In this document: piece after piece, positions 1-8,457 of the stretch
How the letters are laid out: the number at the start of each line of letters is the position of its first letter
Numbering within the stretch: position 1 is the stretch's first letter
Source of the DNA: JAYOFM01 sp038117225
GTDB taxonomy: Bacteria; Pseudomonadota; Alphaproteobacteria; Rhodospirillales; Casp-alpha2
Reading direction: 5' to 3'
NCBI GenBank assembly: GCA_038117225.1
Contig: JAYOFM010000028.1
Coordinates: 1 to 31,830, forward strand
Length of the DNA stretch: 31,830 nt
Notes under the pieces: model-generated
What the model saw: the letters and a program-made list of their open reading frames with translations, nothing else
Databases searched by the model: none
What the model was told of the DNA's origin: nothing
Translations under genes and position numbers: made by a program

Positions 1-603
1 CGCGACAGCATCGCCGTCGCCAAAGGGCAGAATGTGACGCGCGGCCAGCGCCTCGGTTTCGTCGGCCATTCGGGATTGGCGGAGTTTCCGCATATTCATC
101 TGACGGTGCGCCGCGGCAAGACCATCGTCGATCCGTTCGTTGGCCTGGAGCCTTCGACGGACGCGGCAACAGCTTGCGGCCCTGGACCATCGCCCCTGTG
201 GGCGGCCGACGTGATGCGGCAATTGGCCTATCCACCGCTCGCCGTCTATGGCATCGGCTTTGCCGCTCAGGCACCGAAGCCGGACGCGGTCCGGCGGGGG
301 CTTTACCGCGACGACGTGCTGTCCAAGAGCGCCAAGGCCCTGATCCTGTGGGCGGAGTTGTTTCGCACTCATGCCGGCGATGAAGTCACCATGTCGATCA
401 TCGGGCCCGAGGGCGAAAAGGTGCTCGATCTCAAGAAGACGTTGGACAAGGGGCATGCGCGCCGTCTGCTGTTCGCCGGTCGCAAGCGTAAGCCGCTGTT
501 TTGGCCCGTTGGCGATTATCGCGGTGAAGTTCGGGTCATTCGAAAAGGCGGCGCGGGCGGCGGCAAGGACGTTTCACTGACGCGCGCCATTAAAGTCCGC
601 TGA
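1..603 (+). CDS. M23-family (LytM-like) metallopeptidase, C-terminal part, 5' end outside window
   Basis: The frame is open from base 1, so the start lies upstream and the visible part is 200 residues. The segment GHSGLAEFPHIHLTVRRG is the typical end of an M23 peptidase domain: the HIH is the conserved HxH whose second histidine binds zinc, and it is followed by a loop like those in peptidoglycan endopeptidases. Earlier M23 zinc ligands would be off the window. After the peptidase comes a tail of about 150 residues without recognisable repeats, probably an accessory domain. Family role: cleavage of peptidoglycan cross-bridges or activation of amidases in the envelope. The gene stands alone here; the next gene is convergent. 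Confident for family, not for substrate. Confidence 0.8.
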   Translation, partial: RDSIAVAKGQNVTRGQRLGFVGHSGLAEFPHIHLTVRRGKTIVDPFVGLEPSTDAATACGPGPSPLWAADVMRQLAYPPLAVYGIGFAAQAPKPDAVRRGLYRDDVLSKSAKALILWAELFRTHAGDEVTMSIIGPEGEKVLDLKKTLDKGHARRLLFAGRKRKPLFWPVGDYRGEVRVIRKGGAGGGKDVSLTRAIKVR

Positions 604-617
604 ACGCAGTTTTGCGA

Positions 618-1064
618 TCAGGTACGTAGTTTGCGCCGTCGCACCAGGCGTGGCGTTCCGCGCAGCGACGTGCGCGGGCCGGCAGTGTTAGCAACTTTCT
701 GTGATTTGGACGGCTTGGCCCGGGGTGGTGGCGACGGGGATACGAAATCTTCCTCGGCGAACAGAGCCGGTGTCGCTCGCTTGCCGAGGCGACGTTCGCG
801 CCGGCGTTGTTCGATCAGTCGAAGCGTGCGGACGACCATGGGGTCGCGGTCGGGCCGCTTGCGGGACTTTTCTCGGTGCATGCGGCCGATGGCCCGCAAG
901 ACCTTAATCATCGCCGCGGGTGTCACCCGGCTTTCCTGATAACGGAGATACGCGGCCAGCGTCCACGCATTGGCCGGCATCGCCTTCAGTCCCCGGCCCT
1001 GGCACCAGGCGACGAATTCATCCCAAAGTTCAAGTTGGCGAATGCCGGCCATGGGCTTGGACAA
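618..1064 (-). CDS. Small basic protein resembling a lone recombinase core-binding (SAM-like) domain
   Basis: 148 residues. Residues ~10-85 look like the N-terminal SAM-like/core-binding domain of tyrosine recombinases: a WDEFVAWCQGRGL-type first helix, an AYLRYQESRVTPAAMIKVLRAI helix pair, and a DPMVVRTLRLIEQ segment. The catalytic domain (R...HxxR...Y) is absent. The remaining ~60 residues are Arg/Lys/Pro-rich and probably disordered. The start is TTG at 1064, preceded by an AAAGAAAG purine run; ATG at 1052 is the alternative. It converges on the M23 gene with 14 bases between the stops. It could be a domesticated DNA-binding protein or a recombinase relic; no att-like repeat is visible nearby. 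Function unknown. Confidence 0.6.
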   Translation of the reverse strand: MSKPMAGIRQLELWDEFVAWCQGRGLKAMPANAWTLAAYLRYQESRVTPAAMIKVLRAIGRMHREKSRKRPDRDPMVVRTLRLIEQRRRERRLGKRATPALFAEEDFVSPSPPPRAKPSKSQKVANTAGPRTSLRGTPRLVRRRKLRT

Positions 1065-1169
1065 TTCTTTCTTTAAAGACCAGCCGATAAACCTATCATC
1101 GCAACTCCGCCGGTCAACGCCATCGCATCAACCTCATCCCGTCGTCGCTAACTAATAAGGGCTCCGTTC

Positions 1170-2246
1170 ATGAAGGAATACCGTATCGCCGCGATCCCGG
1201 GGGATGGCGTTGGTGGCGAAGTCATCGCCGCCGGCATTGATGTGCTGTCGGCGTTGGCGGCAAAGGTCGGCGGGTTTCGGTTCGATTTCGAGGTTTTTCC
1301 GTGGGGTGGCGAGTATCACCGTTTGCACGGAGTTATGATGCCGGATGATGGCGTCGCTGCGGTGCGCGGTTTCGATGCGATCCTTTTCGGTTCCGCCGGT
1401 CACCCTGATATACCCGATCACATCACCCTCTGGGGGCTCCGGCTGAAAATCTGCCAGGGCCTCGACCAGTATGCCAACGTGCGCCCGTCGCGGTTACTGG
1501 CGGGTATCGAAAGTCCGCTTCGCGGCGTCGGACCCGATCGTTTGGATTGGGTCATCGTGCGTGAGAACTCGGAAGGGGAATATGCCGGCGTTGGCGGCCG
1601 GGCCCACCAGGGCCTGCCCGAGGAAGTGGGGATGGACGTCGCCGTGTTTACCCGAACCGGCGTCGAGCGAATTCAGCGCTTCGCATTCGAACTGGCCCGC
1701 ACGCGGCCCCGCAGGTTGCTGACGCTGGTCACCAAATCCAATGCCCAGCGCCACGGCATGGTGTTTTGGGACGATGTATTTGAAGGCCTCAAAGCGGATT
1801 ATCCAGACGTCACAACGGATCGTATGTTGGTCGACGCGATGACGACCCGAATGGTGCTGAAGCCGGAAACCATCGACACCGTGGTCGCCACTAACCTGCA
1901 CGCCGATGTGCTGTCCGATCTGGCGGCCGCGTTGACCGGTTCGCTGGGCATCGCGCCGACGGCCAATCTGCGCCCGGAACGGGACGCGCCATCCATGTTC
2001 GAGCCGATTCATGGTTCCGCCTTCGACATCATGGGGCAGGGCATCGCCAATCCCATCGGCACGTTCTGGACCGGCGCCATGATGCTCGACCACCTGGGCG
2101 AGGCCGCCGCCGCGGCACGCCTGATGAGGGCGGTGGAACGAGTCACCAGGGCCGGCGAAGTGCTGCCGCGTGATCTCGGCGGTGATGCCACCACGCGCCA
2201 GGTCACGGACGCGGTGATCGACGCCATCCGCGTCGCCAATGATTGA
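1170..2246 (+). CDS. Tartrate/D-malate dehydrogenase-like beta-decarboxylating dehydrogenase (TtuC/DmlA family)
   Basis: 358 residues, full length for the isocitrate/isopropylmalate dehydrogenase superfamily. Seen: N-terminal IPGDGVGGEV nucleotide-fold start; DQYANVRPSRLL substrate-binding Arg segment; VIVRENSEGEYAGVGGR; a TKSNAQRHGMVFWDDVF segment carrying the catalytic Lys; VDAMTTRMV and TNLHADVLSDLAAAL with the metal-binding aspartates; and the C-terminal FEPIHGSAFDIMGQGIANP cofactor loop. The substrate loops look like tartrate dehydrogenase/decarboxylase or D-malate dehydrogenase rather than LeuB, which is inference from remembered family sequences. The predicted reaction is NAD-dependent oxidation, with or without decarboxylation, of a (R)-hydroxy-dicarboxylate in the cytosol. 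An AAGGG ribosome binding site precedes ATG 1170. It may be first in a short plus-strand run to 4527. Confidence 0.85.
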   Translation: MKEYRIAAIPGDGVGGEVIAAGIDVLSALAAKVGGFRFDFEVFPWGGEYHRLHGVMMPDDGVAAVRGFDAILFGSAGHPDIPDHITLWGLRLKICQGLDQYANVRPSRLLAGIESPLRGVGPDRLDWVIVRENSEGEYAGVGGRAHQGLPEEVGMDVAVFTRTGVERIQRFAFELARTRPRRLLTLVTKSNAQRHGMVFWDDVFEGLKADYPDVTTDRMLVDAMTTRMVLKPETIDTVVATNLHADVLSDLAAALTGSLGIAPTANLRPERDAPSMFEPIHGSAFDIMGQGIANPIGTFWTGAMMLDHLGEAAAAARLMRAVERVTRAGEVLPRDLGGDATTRQVTDAVIDAIRVAND

Positions 2247-2319
2247 GCCAACCGCTCACTCGCAATTCGTCACGAGGAGTTGATTGGTGTTGAATGAGGC
2301 AATCCTTAAGTAAGGGGCC

Positions 2320-3008
2320 ATGAAAAACTTACTTACCGTTCTAATGCTTGTCGCGTTCATCTGGTCGGCCCCCGCCCATGCCATGCCGACGCCGATTTTC
2401 CTGCCGGCGAGCGATAATTTGCAGGCGACGGGGTGGCGATTACTGACATTCGCCGGCATCCCGGCGACGCGCTTCGAGCAAATGACCGATGGCGCCATTG
2501 CCGTCGATACCATGTCCAGTTCGGCGGTGCTGTATAAGCGCCTGCCCGAGGACGCAGAGGGTCACATCCTGACTTGGCGCTGGAAGGTCAAAAAGGGCCT
2601 GCCGCCGACCGACCAGAGCCGTAAGGGCGCCGATGATCGCCCGCTCGCCGTGCATGTGTGGTTCGAGCCGCGAGTCGCAACGTCCGGATTTTTCAAGACC
2701 ATGGTCCGCGCATTCGGTTTCGACGTGCCCGGTCGGGTGTTGACCTACACGTGGGGGGCGCCGGCATGGAAGGCGATGTCCTCGTCAATCCGCACTATGA
2801 GGACGAAGGTCGCATCATTGTCCTGCGCGGAGGCCGCCCGCCCGAGAACGTGTGGTTGGACGAACGCGTCGATATCGCCGACGACTACCGCCGAGCATTC
2901 GGTGAGCAGCCGACGGCACCGTCGTTCGTCGCTATCTCGGGTGATGCCGACGATCTTCAGGCCATGAGCCAGGGGTTGATCCGCGATTTGACGCTGGTTC
3001 CCGACTGA
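2320..3008 (+). pseudogene. DUF3047 protein, interrupted by a -1 frameshift at a G6 run
   Basis: The first part, from ATG 2320, begins with a signal peptide (MKNLLTVLMLVAFIWSAPAHA) and continues as a DUF3047-like exported protein through LTWRWKVKKGLP and VHVWFEP to VLTYTWG. At the six-G run 2753-2758 the homologous frame changes: the frame ending at 3008 supplies GGAGMEGDVLVNPHYEDEG and the DUF3047-typical ending with DDYRRAFGEQP. One missing G, or a -1 slip, restores a protein of about 229 residues. It may be a homopolymer sequencing error, a true pseudogene or ribosomal slippage; in a draft assembly the first is likeliest. DUF3047 has no established function. The next gene starts 13 bases later. 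Confidence 0.7.
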
Positions 3009-3021
3009 GGCATCGCCAACT

Positions 3022-3780
3022 ATGCAGGAACCCGGGGCCAACAGGCTAAATGCCCTGTCTCGAAACGCGCGCGACGGCCAATGGATCCTCGACGAGGGCA
3101 TCGATTGGGACCGCGATGTCGCCTTGCCGCGCTGGTTTCCCCGCCGCCTCGCGATCGCACTGGTCAGCCAGTTCCTCTATGGCGAGCGCGCGACGACGCA
3201 GATGTGCGAACGTCTGATCGAGCGTTTCGAGGACGCCGAATCGAAGATCTGTTTGCGGCTGCAAATCGCCGACGAAGATCGTCACGCGGAGGCCTACACC
3301 CGTTATCTCACCCGGCTCGGAGATATTGCGCCGCCGGATACGGCGATGGCGGACGCGGTGGCTGGCATGGACGATTGGCAAGGGCCTCTCGAGGGTTTTC
3401 TGGTCGCCTACCACATCGTTTTGGAAGGAGAGGCCTTGCGTACCATCGAAGGTCTCGGTGACGTTTTGCCGTGCGATTTATTCCAGGCCATTAGTCGGCG
3501 CGTCGCCGTCGACGAAGCCCGCCATGTGGCGTTCGGGCGGATGACGCTCCAGCAACGACTGCCACGACTGAACTTCCACCAACGTCGCGCCATTTATCGC
3601 TGGGTGCGCGACTTGTGGCGTGATTGTGCTGGCGGCACGCTCAGTGGTTTTAGCGTGCCCGAGCTGATGACCCGGGGCCTGCGTCGGCGGTGGCTGGACG
3701 AGGGATGGATCCGCCATCGGCGCAGCATGATCGATGTCGGCCTGCTGGCGCCGGCGGAAATTGCCGCCATGGAGGCCTGA
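3022..3780 (+). CDS. Ferritin-like di-iron carboxylate protein
   Basis: 252 residues, all-helical. It carries a complete set of candidate di-iron ligands in ferritin/ribonucleotide-reductase order: E55 in LYGERAT, E85xxH88 in ADEDRHAEAY, E135 or E137 in VLEGEAL, and E165xxH168 in VDEARHVAF. This two-times (E...ExxH) pattern is typical of O2-activating di-iron enzymes, such as AurF-like N-oxygenases and R2-like proteins, and of iron-storage ferritins. The large C-terminal helix set (~175-252) points to an enzyme rather than a ferritin cage, which is inference. It sits between the DUF3047 gene and the glycosyltransferase, and its stop at 3778-3780 abuts the TTG start of the latter, suggesting co-transcription. 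Substrate unknown. Confidence 0.7.
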   Translation: MQEPGANRLNALSRNARDGQWILDEGIDWDRDVALPRWFPRRLAIALVSQFLYGERATTQMCERLIERFEDAESKICLRLQIADEDRHAEAYTRYLTRLGDIAPPDTAMADAVAGMDDWQGPLEGFLVAYHIVLEGEALRTIEGLGDVLPCDLFQAISRRVAVDEARHVAFGRMTLQQRLPRLNFHQRRAIYRWVRDLWRDCAGGTLSGFSVPELMTRGLRRRWLDEGWIRHRRSMIDVGLLAPAEIAAMEA

Positions 3781-4527
3781 TTGACGACGATGAAACCGGT
3801 GATCTCAATCATCATTCCCGCGCTCAACGAGGCGCGGCGATTACCGGGACTGATCGCGGCGCTGGCATCGGAGCCGGAAAGCACGGAGATCATCGTTGTC
3901 GATGGCGGCAGCGACGATGGCTCCGCCCAGGTGGCCCGCGCGGCGGGGGCGCGGGTCTTGCAAAGCTCGCCCGGACGGGGGCGCCAAATCGCCCTCGGTG
4001 CCGGGCACGCGGCCGGCGAGGTTCTTTTGTTTCTGCACGCGGACAGCCGGTTTCCTGCTGGTGGACTCGCGGCGATCCTGCGCGCCTTGGGTCGCGCGCC
4101 CGACGTGTCCGGCGGTAACTTTCAGCTGCTATTCGATGGCGACGATGAATTTTCCCGCTGGCTTGACGGGTTCTACGCCCGCATCCGGCGGCGCGGTCTC
4201 TACTATGGCGATTCCGGAATTTTTGTCCGCCGCTCGGTGTACGACCAACTCGGTGGCATTCGTCCTATCGATTTGTTGGAAGACTATGATTTCGTCAGGC
4301 GCCTGGAGCGGGCCGGCCGCACGGTGTGCGTCGAATCACCGCCGTTGGTCACGTCGTCCCGCCGCTTTCACGGACGCGGCAAGTGGGCCATCATCCGGGG
4401 ATGGATTCGGATACATCTCTACCATGCCATTGGCATTTCACCGGCCATATTGGCGCGAATGTATGATTCCGCGCGCCAGCGTCAACATGGCGCGAAGCAC
4501 GTCAGGACGGGGCCGCAATCCCGTTGA
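3781..4527 (+). CDS. TIGR04283-type family 2 glycosyltransferase
   Basis: 248 residues. GT-A fold family 2 signatures: SIIIPALNEARRLP at the N-terminus, IIVVDGGSDDGS nucleotide-sugar loop, and LLFLHADSRFP, where HAD takes the DxD place. Further on are a GNFQLLFDGDDEFSRWL segment and LLEDYDFVRRLERAG as the catalytic ED region. This pattern is characteristic of the TIGR04283 group, named after arsenosugar biosynthesis clusters, but no arsM or arsS is in the window, so that role is unproven. Start choice: GGAGG at 3771-3775 fits the TTG at 3781 with 5-base spacing; ATG 3790 would be 14 bases away. Its end overlaps the convergent DUF547 gene by 26 bases. Confidence 0.8.
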   Translation: MTTMKPVISIIIPALNEARRLPGLIAALASEPESTEIIVVDGGSDDGSAQVARAAGARVLQSSPGRGRQIALGAGHAAGEVLLFLHADSRFPAGGLAAILRALGRAPDVSGGNFQLLFDGDDEFSRWLDGFYARIRRRGLYYGDSGIFVRRSVYDQLGGIRPIDLLEDYDFVRRLERAGRTVCVESPPLVTSSRRFHGRGKWAIIRGWIRIHLYHAIGISPAILARMYDSARQRQHGAKHVRTGPQSR

Positions 4528-5383
4528 GGCGCCAATCGTATTCATGACCGAAGATGCGCCCGGCTGCATTGATGGTCGCCATCAACTCCGGTGATGCGAA
4601 TGCGCGGAGATGGTCCAGCAGCGCCGCGTCGCTGCCGCCGAAGTCGTCCTTGAACCACACGTAGATCTTCGACAGCATTAGGCCGTCGGCCGTCATGCGG
4701 ACTCCGCGCGGGTGATTGATGTAGTCGCGCGCCGCCTCGTCCAGCATGGTCTCCAGCGTGGCGCTTCGATAGGCCTTTGCCGCAAGGTTTGGGCAGCCGA
4801 TAGAGGCGCAGTTTACGGCGTAGTGGATGCGCGGATCGCGCCAGATCGGCCGCAGAATACGATGCTCGATATCGTTCAAGCTCAAGTCCTCGCCCTCGAC
4901 GGTGATCAACTTCTTCGCCCACGGGCCGTCGGCGAACAGACCGGGCGAGATATCGATGTCGCGGATGCTGTCGACCGGCGGATGATTGACGACCACGCTA
5001 ACTGTCAGCGCGTTGTAGAGGTTGACCCAATAAGCGAACTGTTCAGCACCGGCGTGACCGGAAATGGCGACGCCTTGCAGCCGTTTAAGGTATCCGTCCA
5101 AGCGCCCCTTGTCGGTATCGGTGACGCTGGTGTAGGCGAAGCGGTTGATGCCATCGGCATCGGCGCGGAGGTAGGTCCGCAACAGCGCGTCCCAATCGTC
5201 GTGGTCGATGGTGGCCGTCGACGCCTCATCGCGCTTGGTCCAGCGCTCCCACAGTTCCGCCTTCGGCGCGAACAGCGATTCAAGCGACGCGAACCCGGCC
5301 ACGGCCAGTGCGGCGACAATGATGACACCGCTCCGAAGGGTCGCGTGCATGGCGTGGTTCGGGCGTCTGTTTCGGTCTAGCAT
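4502..5383 (-). CDS. DUF547 domain protein, membrane-anchored or exported
   Basis: 293 residues. One hydrophobic segment near the N-terminus (~residues 18-34, VIIVAALAVAGFASL) suggests a signal anchor or signal peptide. The body matches DUF547: FAYTSVT near 84, EQFAYWVNLYNALTV, a LSLNDIEHRILR motif, and a DPRIHYAVNCASIGCPNL motif with paired cysteines, followed by LSKIYVWFKDDFG. The fold is related to papain-like enzymes, but activity is not established. DUF547 genes often lie with TIGR04283 glycosyltransferases, and here the two are convergent with 26 bases overlapping. The ATG at 5383 has a GGAGCAGGA stretch upstream; an internal ATG 11 codons later is the alternative. Confidence 0.8.
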   Translation of the reverse strand: MLDRNRRPNHAMHATLRSGVIIVAALAVAGFASLESLFAPKAELWERWTKRDEASTATIDHDDWDALLRTYLRADADGINRFAYTSVTDTDKGRLDGYLKRLQGVAISGHAGAEQFAYWVNLYNALTVSVVVNHPPVDSIRDIDISPGLFADGPWAKKLITVEGEDLSLNDIEHRILRPIWRDPRIHYAVNCASIGCPNLAAKAYRSATLETMLDEAARDYINHPRGVRMTADGLMLSKIYVWFKDDFGGSDAALLDHLRAFASPELMATINAAGRIFGHEYDWRLNGIAAPS

Positions 5384-5467
5384 GGCTGGGGTCCTGCTCC
5401 GTGATCGCGGGCTTAAATTAGAGGTTCATGTAATGCAGAGAGATCGCAATGAACAATCACAACCGCT

Positions 5468-5978
5468 TCACGATACTGTTTCCGAATCGCCCTCGACGGG
5501 CAGTGCGGTCCGGTAGATGACCTGCTTCAGCGCGAAACTAGATTTGATACTGGCGACGCCGGGAAAGCGTGTCAGGTGCGCCATCAGAAAGCGCTCGTAA
5601 TCGGCCAGATCGGCGGTGACGACGCGTAACAGATAGTCGCTGTCGCCGGTCATCAGGTAGCACTCCATGACCTCCGGCAGGTCGCGGATGCGCGTCTCGA
5701 ATATTTCCAGTGCCTGCTCGACCTGTTTTTCCAANNNNNNNNNNCACCATGACGAAGATGCTGACCGGCAAGCCGAGGGCTTGCTGGTCTACGAGCGTGG
5801 CATAGCCCCGGATGACGCCCGCGCGCTCCAACCGGCGAACCCGCCGTAGACAGGGTGATGGCGAAAGGCCGATATGTTCCGCCAACTCAACATTGCTCAG
5901 CCGGGCATTGCCTTGCAGTTCCTTGAGGATACGCCGGTCGATGGCATCGAGAGTATGAACGTTTGCAAAAATTGGCAT
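5468..5978 (-). CDS. Lrp/AsnC-family transcriptional regulator (interrupted by a 10-N gap)
   Basis: N-terminal half: LDAIDRRILKELQGNARLSNVELAEHIGLS-type winged helix, including the LSPSPCLRRVRRLERAGVI recognition region. C-terminal half: RAM effector domain with MECYLMTGDSDYLLRV and a typical ending. A run of 10 N at 5735-5744 lies between FVMV and LEKQVEQALEIFE. Without the N the two halves are in the same frame, so the real gap is a multiple of three, plausibly a single codon. The protein would be about 166 residues from ATG 5978, which has AGGGA upstream; TTG 5999 and ATG 5984 are alternatives. It is divergent from the E1-like gene at 6130, the usual position of a local amino-acid-responsive activator of a catabolic gene. 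Confidence 0.88.
5735..5744. other. Assembly gap (10 N) inside the Lrp-type gene
   Basis: Ten unknown bases separate two halves of one regulator. Frame arithmetic shows that the flanks are in the same reading frame when the N are removed. Confidence 0.99.
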
Positions 5979-6004
5979 ATTCATCCCTAATAATAACAAA
6001 AAAA

Positions 6005-6075
6005 GGCGAATGATTGCGTTACTATGTCTATTTGAGGCGTTATTCGCAAGGACGTGCCCACGCTGGAGGCGTTAC
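6005..6075. promoter_or_regulatory. Divergent regulatory region with helically phased GCGTTA repeats
   Basis: The 151 bases between the Lrp-type gene and the E1-like gene contain GCGTTA three times on the same strand (6016, 6037, 6069), spaced 21 and 32 bases, close to two and three helical turns. The inverted pair GCGAAT (6006-6011) and ATTCGC (6042-6047) overlaps them, and GCGAAT recurs at 6093-6098. Phased sites are what a multimeric Lrp-type protein would bind. Operator function is inferred, not shown. Confidence 0.45.
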
Positions 6076-6129
6076 ATTGCGGTCATGATCCGGCGAATAC
6101 TCCCGGGTTGACACGAGGATAGTGAAACA

Positions 6130-8451
6130 ATGGCACCGTTCGATCCTACCCCCCTAGACGCGGCACCTAGTAGCGCCACGCTTTCCGCCTTGGAGGCCTT
6201 GCAGCAGAAAGTTCTCTGGCTCGCCACCTGGACGATTCACAACGCCAACCATCTGCGCCCGCACCGAGATGGGCTCAAGGTCGGCGGCCATCAATCGTCC
6301 TGCGCGTCGGCGGTATCGATCATGACGGCGCTCTATTTTCACGCGCTGCGGCCGCAGGATCGGATCGCCGTGAAGCCCCACGCCAGCCCGGTGTTCCACG
6401 CCATTCAATATCTATTCGGGAAGCAGACCAGGGAAAAGCTGGAAAACTTCCGCGCCTTCGGTGGCGCGCAAAGCTATCCATCGCGTACCAAGGACCATGA
6501 CGACGTGGATATTTCCACTGGATCGGTTGGGCTCGGCCCGGCGATGACGGTGTTCGCCTCCATGGTGCAGGACTATTTGCGTCGTCACATGGATACGGTC
6601 AATGCCAAAGAGCCGGGCCGCATGATCGCGTTGGTCGGTGATGCCGAAATGGACGAGGGCAACATTTACGAAGCCCTGTGGGAAGGTTGGAAGCACGGCC
6701 TTCGAAATTGCTGGTGGATTATCGATTATAACCGCCAGAGCCTCGACGGCGTCGTTTCCGATCACCTGTTCCGGCTCATCGACCGGGTGTTCCGTACCAC
6801 CGGATGGCGGGTGCTGACGCTGAAATACGGCAAGCTTCAGATGGAAGCCTTTTCGCGGCCCGGCGGCCCGGCGCTCAGAAAATGGATCAGTGGCTGCCCG
6901 AACGATCTGTATTCGGCGCTGACGTTCCAGGGCGGCGCCGCCTGGCGCAAGCGCCTGGAGCGAGAATTCGGAGACAATGCCGACGCCCAGGCTTTGATCG
7001 CCAGTTATTCCGACGCCGCGTTGCAGACTCTAATGACTAATCTTGGCGGCCACTGTCTGGAAACGCTGATGGAGGCATTCGAGACTGCGGGCCGAGACGA
7101 AACGCCGACCTGCTTCATCGCCTACACCATCAAGGGTTGGGGCCTGCCGTTGCAGGGCCACAAGGATAACCACGCCGGCATCATGAACGCCGATCAGATG
7201 GCCGGATATCGCCAGTCGCAAGGCATCACCGAAGGTCAAGAATGGGAACCCTTCGCCGGCATTGAGGATCAGGCCGATGCGCTGACGCAATTTCTTGCCG
7301 ATGTACCCTTCAATACCCATGAGCCGCGGCGTCATACGGGTGCCATGGTGTCGGTTCCCGATCAGCTTGCCGCGCCGACGGCCGAGCGCATCAGCACCCA
7401 GGAAGCGTTCGGGCGCATCCTCTATGACATCGCCGCCACCGATACCGACCTGGCGCGGCGCATCGTCACCACATCGCCGGACGTTACCCAGTCGACGAAC
7501 CTCGGTGGCTGGGTCAACCGACGCGGTATCTTCGCGCGGGATGATCGACCGGATACCTTCCGCGCCGAACAGGTTCCATCGGCGCAGAAGTGGGAATTCA
7601 CCGCCGCCGGACAGCATATGGAACTCGGCATCGCCGAAAACAATCTGTTCATTATGCTGGCCGCCCTTGGGCTTTCTCATTCGCTGCATGGTGAGCGGCT
7701 GCTGCCCATCGGTACACTGTATGACCCGTTCATCGCCCGCGGCCTCGATGCACTCAACTACGCCTGTTACCAGGATGCCCGTTTCATGCTGGTGGCGACG
7801 CCGGCGGGCATTACGCTGGCGCCGGAAGGCGGCGCGCATCAATCCGTTTCAACGCCGCTGATCGGCCTCGGTCAGCCGGGTTTGACGTCGTTCGAGCCGG
7901 CGTTCGCCGATGAGGTCGCGGCGATCATGGCGTGGGGGTTCCGTCACATGCAGGCGGACGATGGTGGGTCTGTATATCTCAGGCTTTCAACTCGGGCGAT
8001 CGCCCAGCCAACGCGCAAATCGACCGCGGCATTTCGCAACGACGTGGTCGCCGGCGCCTACTGGCGAGTGGCGCCGACAAAAAAAACAAAGGCGGTCATC
8101 GCCTATGCGGGTGCCATCGCGCCGGAAGCGACCGCTGCCATCGAGAAACTGGCATCGCAAGGGACCGAGACGGCGTTGCTCGCCATCACCTCGGTTGACC
8201 GGCTCTATGAGGATTGGCGGCGTGACGGTTTGGCTTCCCACATCGCGAAATTGTTGGCGGATGTGCCAAACAAGGCGCGGCTGGTCAGCGTATTGGACGG
8301 CCACCCGGCGACGCTGACGTGGATTGCCGGTGTGTCCGGCCACCCCATCCGCTCACTCGGCGTTGACCGATTCGGCCAGTGCGGTGATCTGGTGGATCTC
8401 TATCGGGAATACGGCATCGACGCGGAAGCCATTGCCGCGGCGGCCGGTTAA
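6130..8451 (+). CDS. AceE-type thiamine-diphosphate 2-oxoacid dehydrogenase E1 (MdeB-like)
   Basis: 773 residues, somewhat shorter than E. coli AceE. Thiamine diphosphate binding is shown by GDAEMDEGNIYEALWEGW starting at residue ~170 and IDYNRQSLDG about 30 residues later. N-terminal motifs include HQSSCASAVSIMTALYF and the HASPVFHAI stretch. The transketolase pyrimidine domain is marked by HMELGIAENNLFIMLAALG (the conserved catalytic-type Glu), followed by TPAGITLAPEGGAHQS. The family decarboxylates pyruvate or a related 2-oxoacid and passes the acyl group to a lipoyl E2. No E2 or E3 is adjacent. An Lrp-type regulator divergent from a stand-alone AceE-like gene resembles mdeR-mdeB of Pseudomonas putida (2-oxobutyrate from methionine), but no mdeA-like lyase is here. 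GAGGAT precedes the ATG. Confidence 0.85.
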   Translation: MAPFDPTPLDAAPSSATLSALEALQQKVLWLATWTIHNANHLRPHRDGLKVGGHQSSCASAVSIMTALYFHALRPQDRIAVKPHASPVFHAIQYLFGKQTREKLENFRAFGGAQSYPSRTKDHDDVDISTGSVGLGPAMTVFASMVQDYLRRHMDTVNAKEPGRMIALVGDAEMDEGNIYEALWEGWKHGLRNCWWIIDYNRQSLDGVVSDHLFRLIDRVFRTTGWRVLTLKYGKLQMEAFSRPGGPALRKWISGCPNDLYSALTFQGGAAWRKRLEREFGDNADAQALIASYSDAALQTLMTNLGGHCLETLMEAFETAGRDETPTCFIAYTIKGWGLPLQGHKDNHAGIMNADQMAGYRQSQGITEGQEWEPFAGIEDQADALTQFLADVPFNTHEPRRHTGAMVSVPDQLAAPTAERISTQEAFGRILYDIAATDTDLARRIVTTSPDVTQSTNLGGWVNRRGIFARDDRPDTFRAEQVPSAQKWEFTAAGQHMELGIAENNLFIMLAALGLSHSLHGERLLPIGTLYDPFIARGLDALNYACYQDARFMLVATPAGITLAPEGGAHQSVSTPLIGLGQPGLTSFEPAFADEVAAIMAWGFRHMQADDGGSVYLRLSTRAIAQPTRKSTAAFRNDVVAGAYWRVAPTKKTKAVIAYAGAIAPEATAAIEKLASQGTETALLAITSVDRLYEDWRRDGLASHIAKLLADVPNKARLVSVLDGHPATLTWIAGVSGHPIRSLGVDRFGQCGDLVDLYREYGIDAEAIAAAAG

Positions 8452-8457
8452 CGTGGC

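Noticed and set aside
6109..6114. Perfect TTGACA as a -35 box for the E1-like gene
   Set aside because: A -10 box at normal spacing would fall inside the coding region after ATG 6130.
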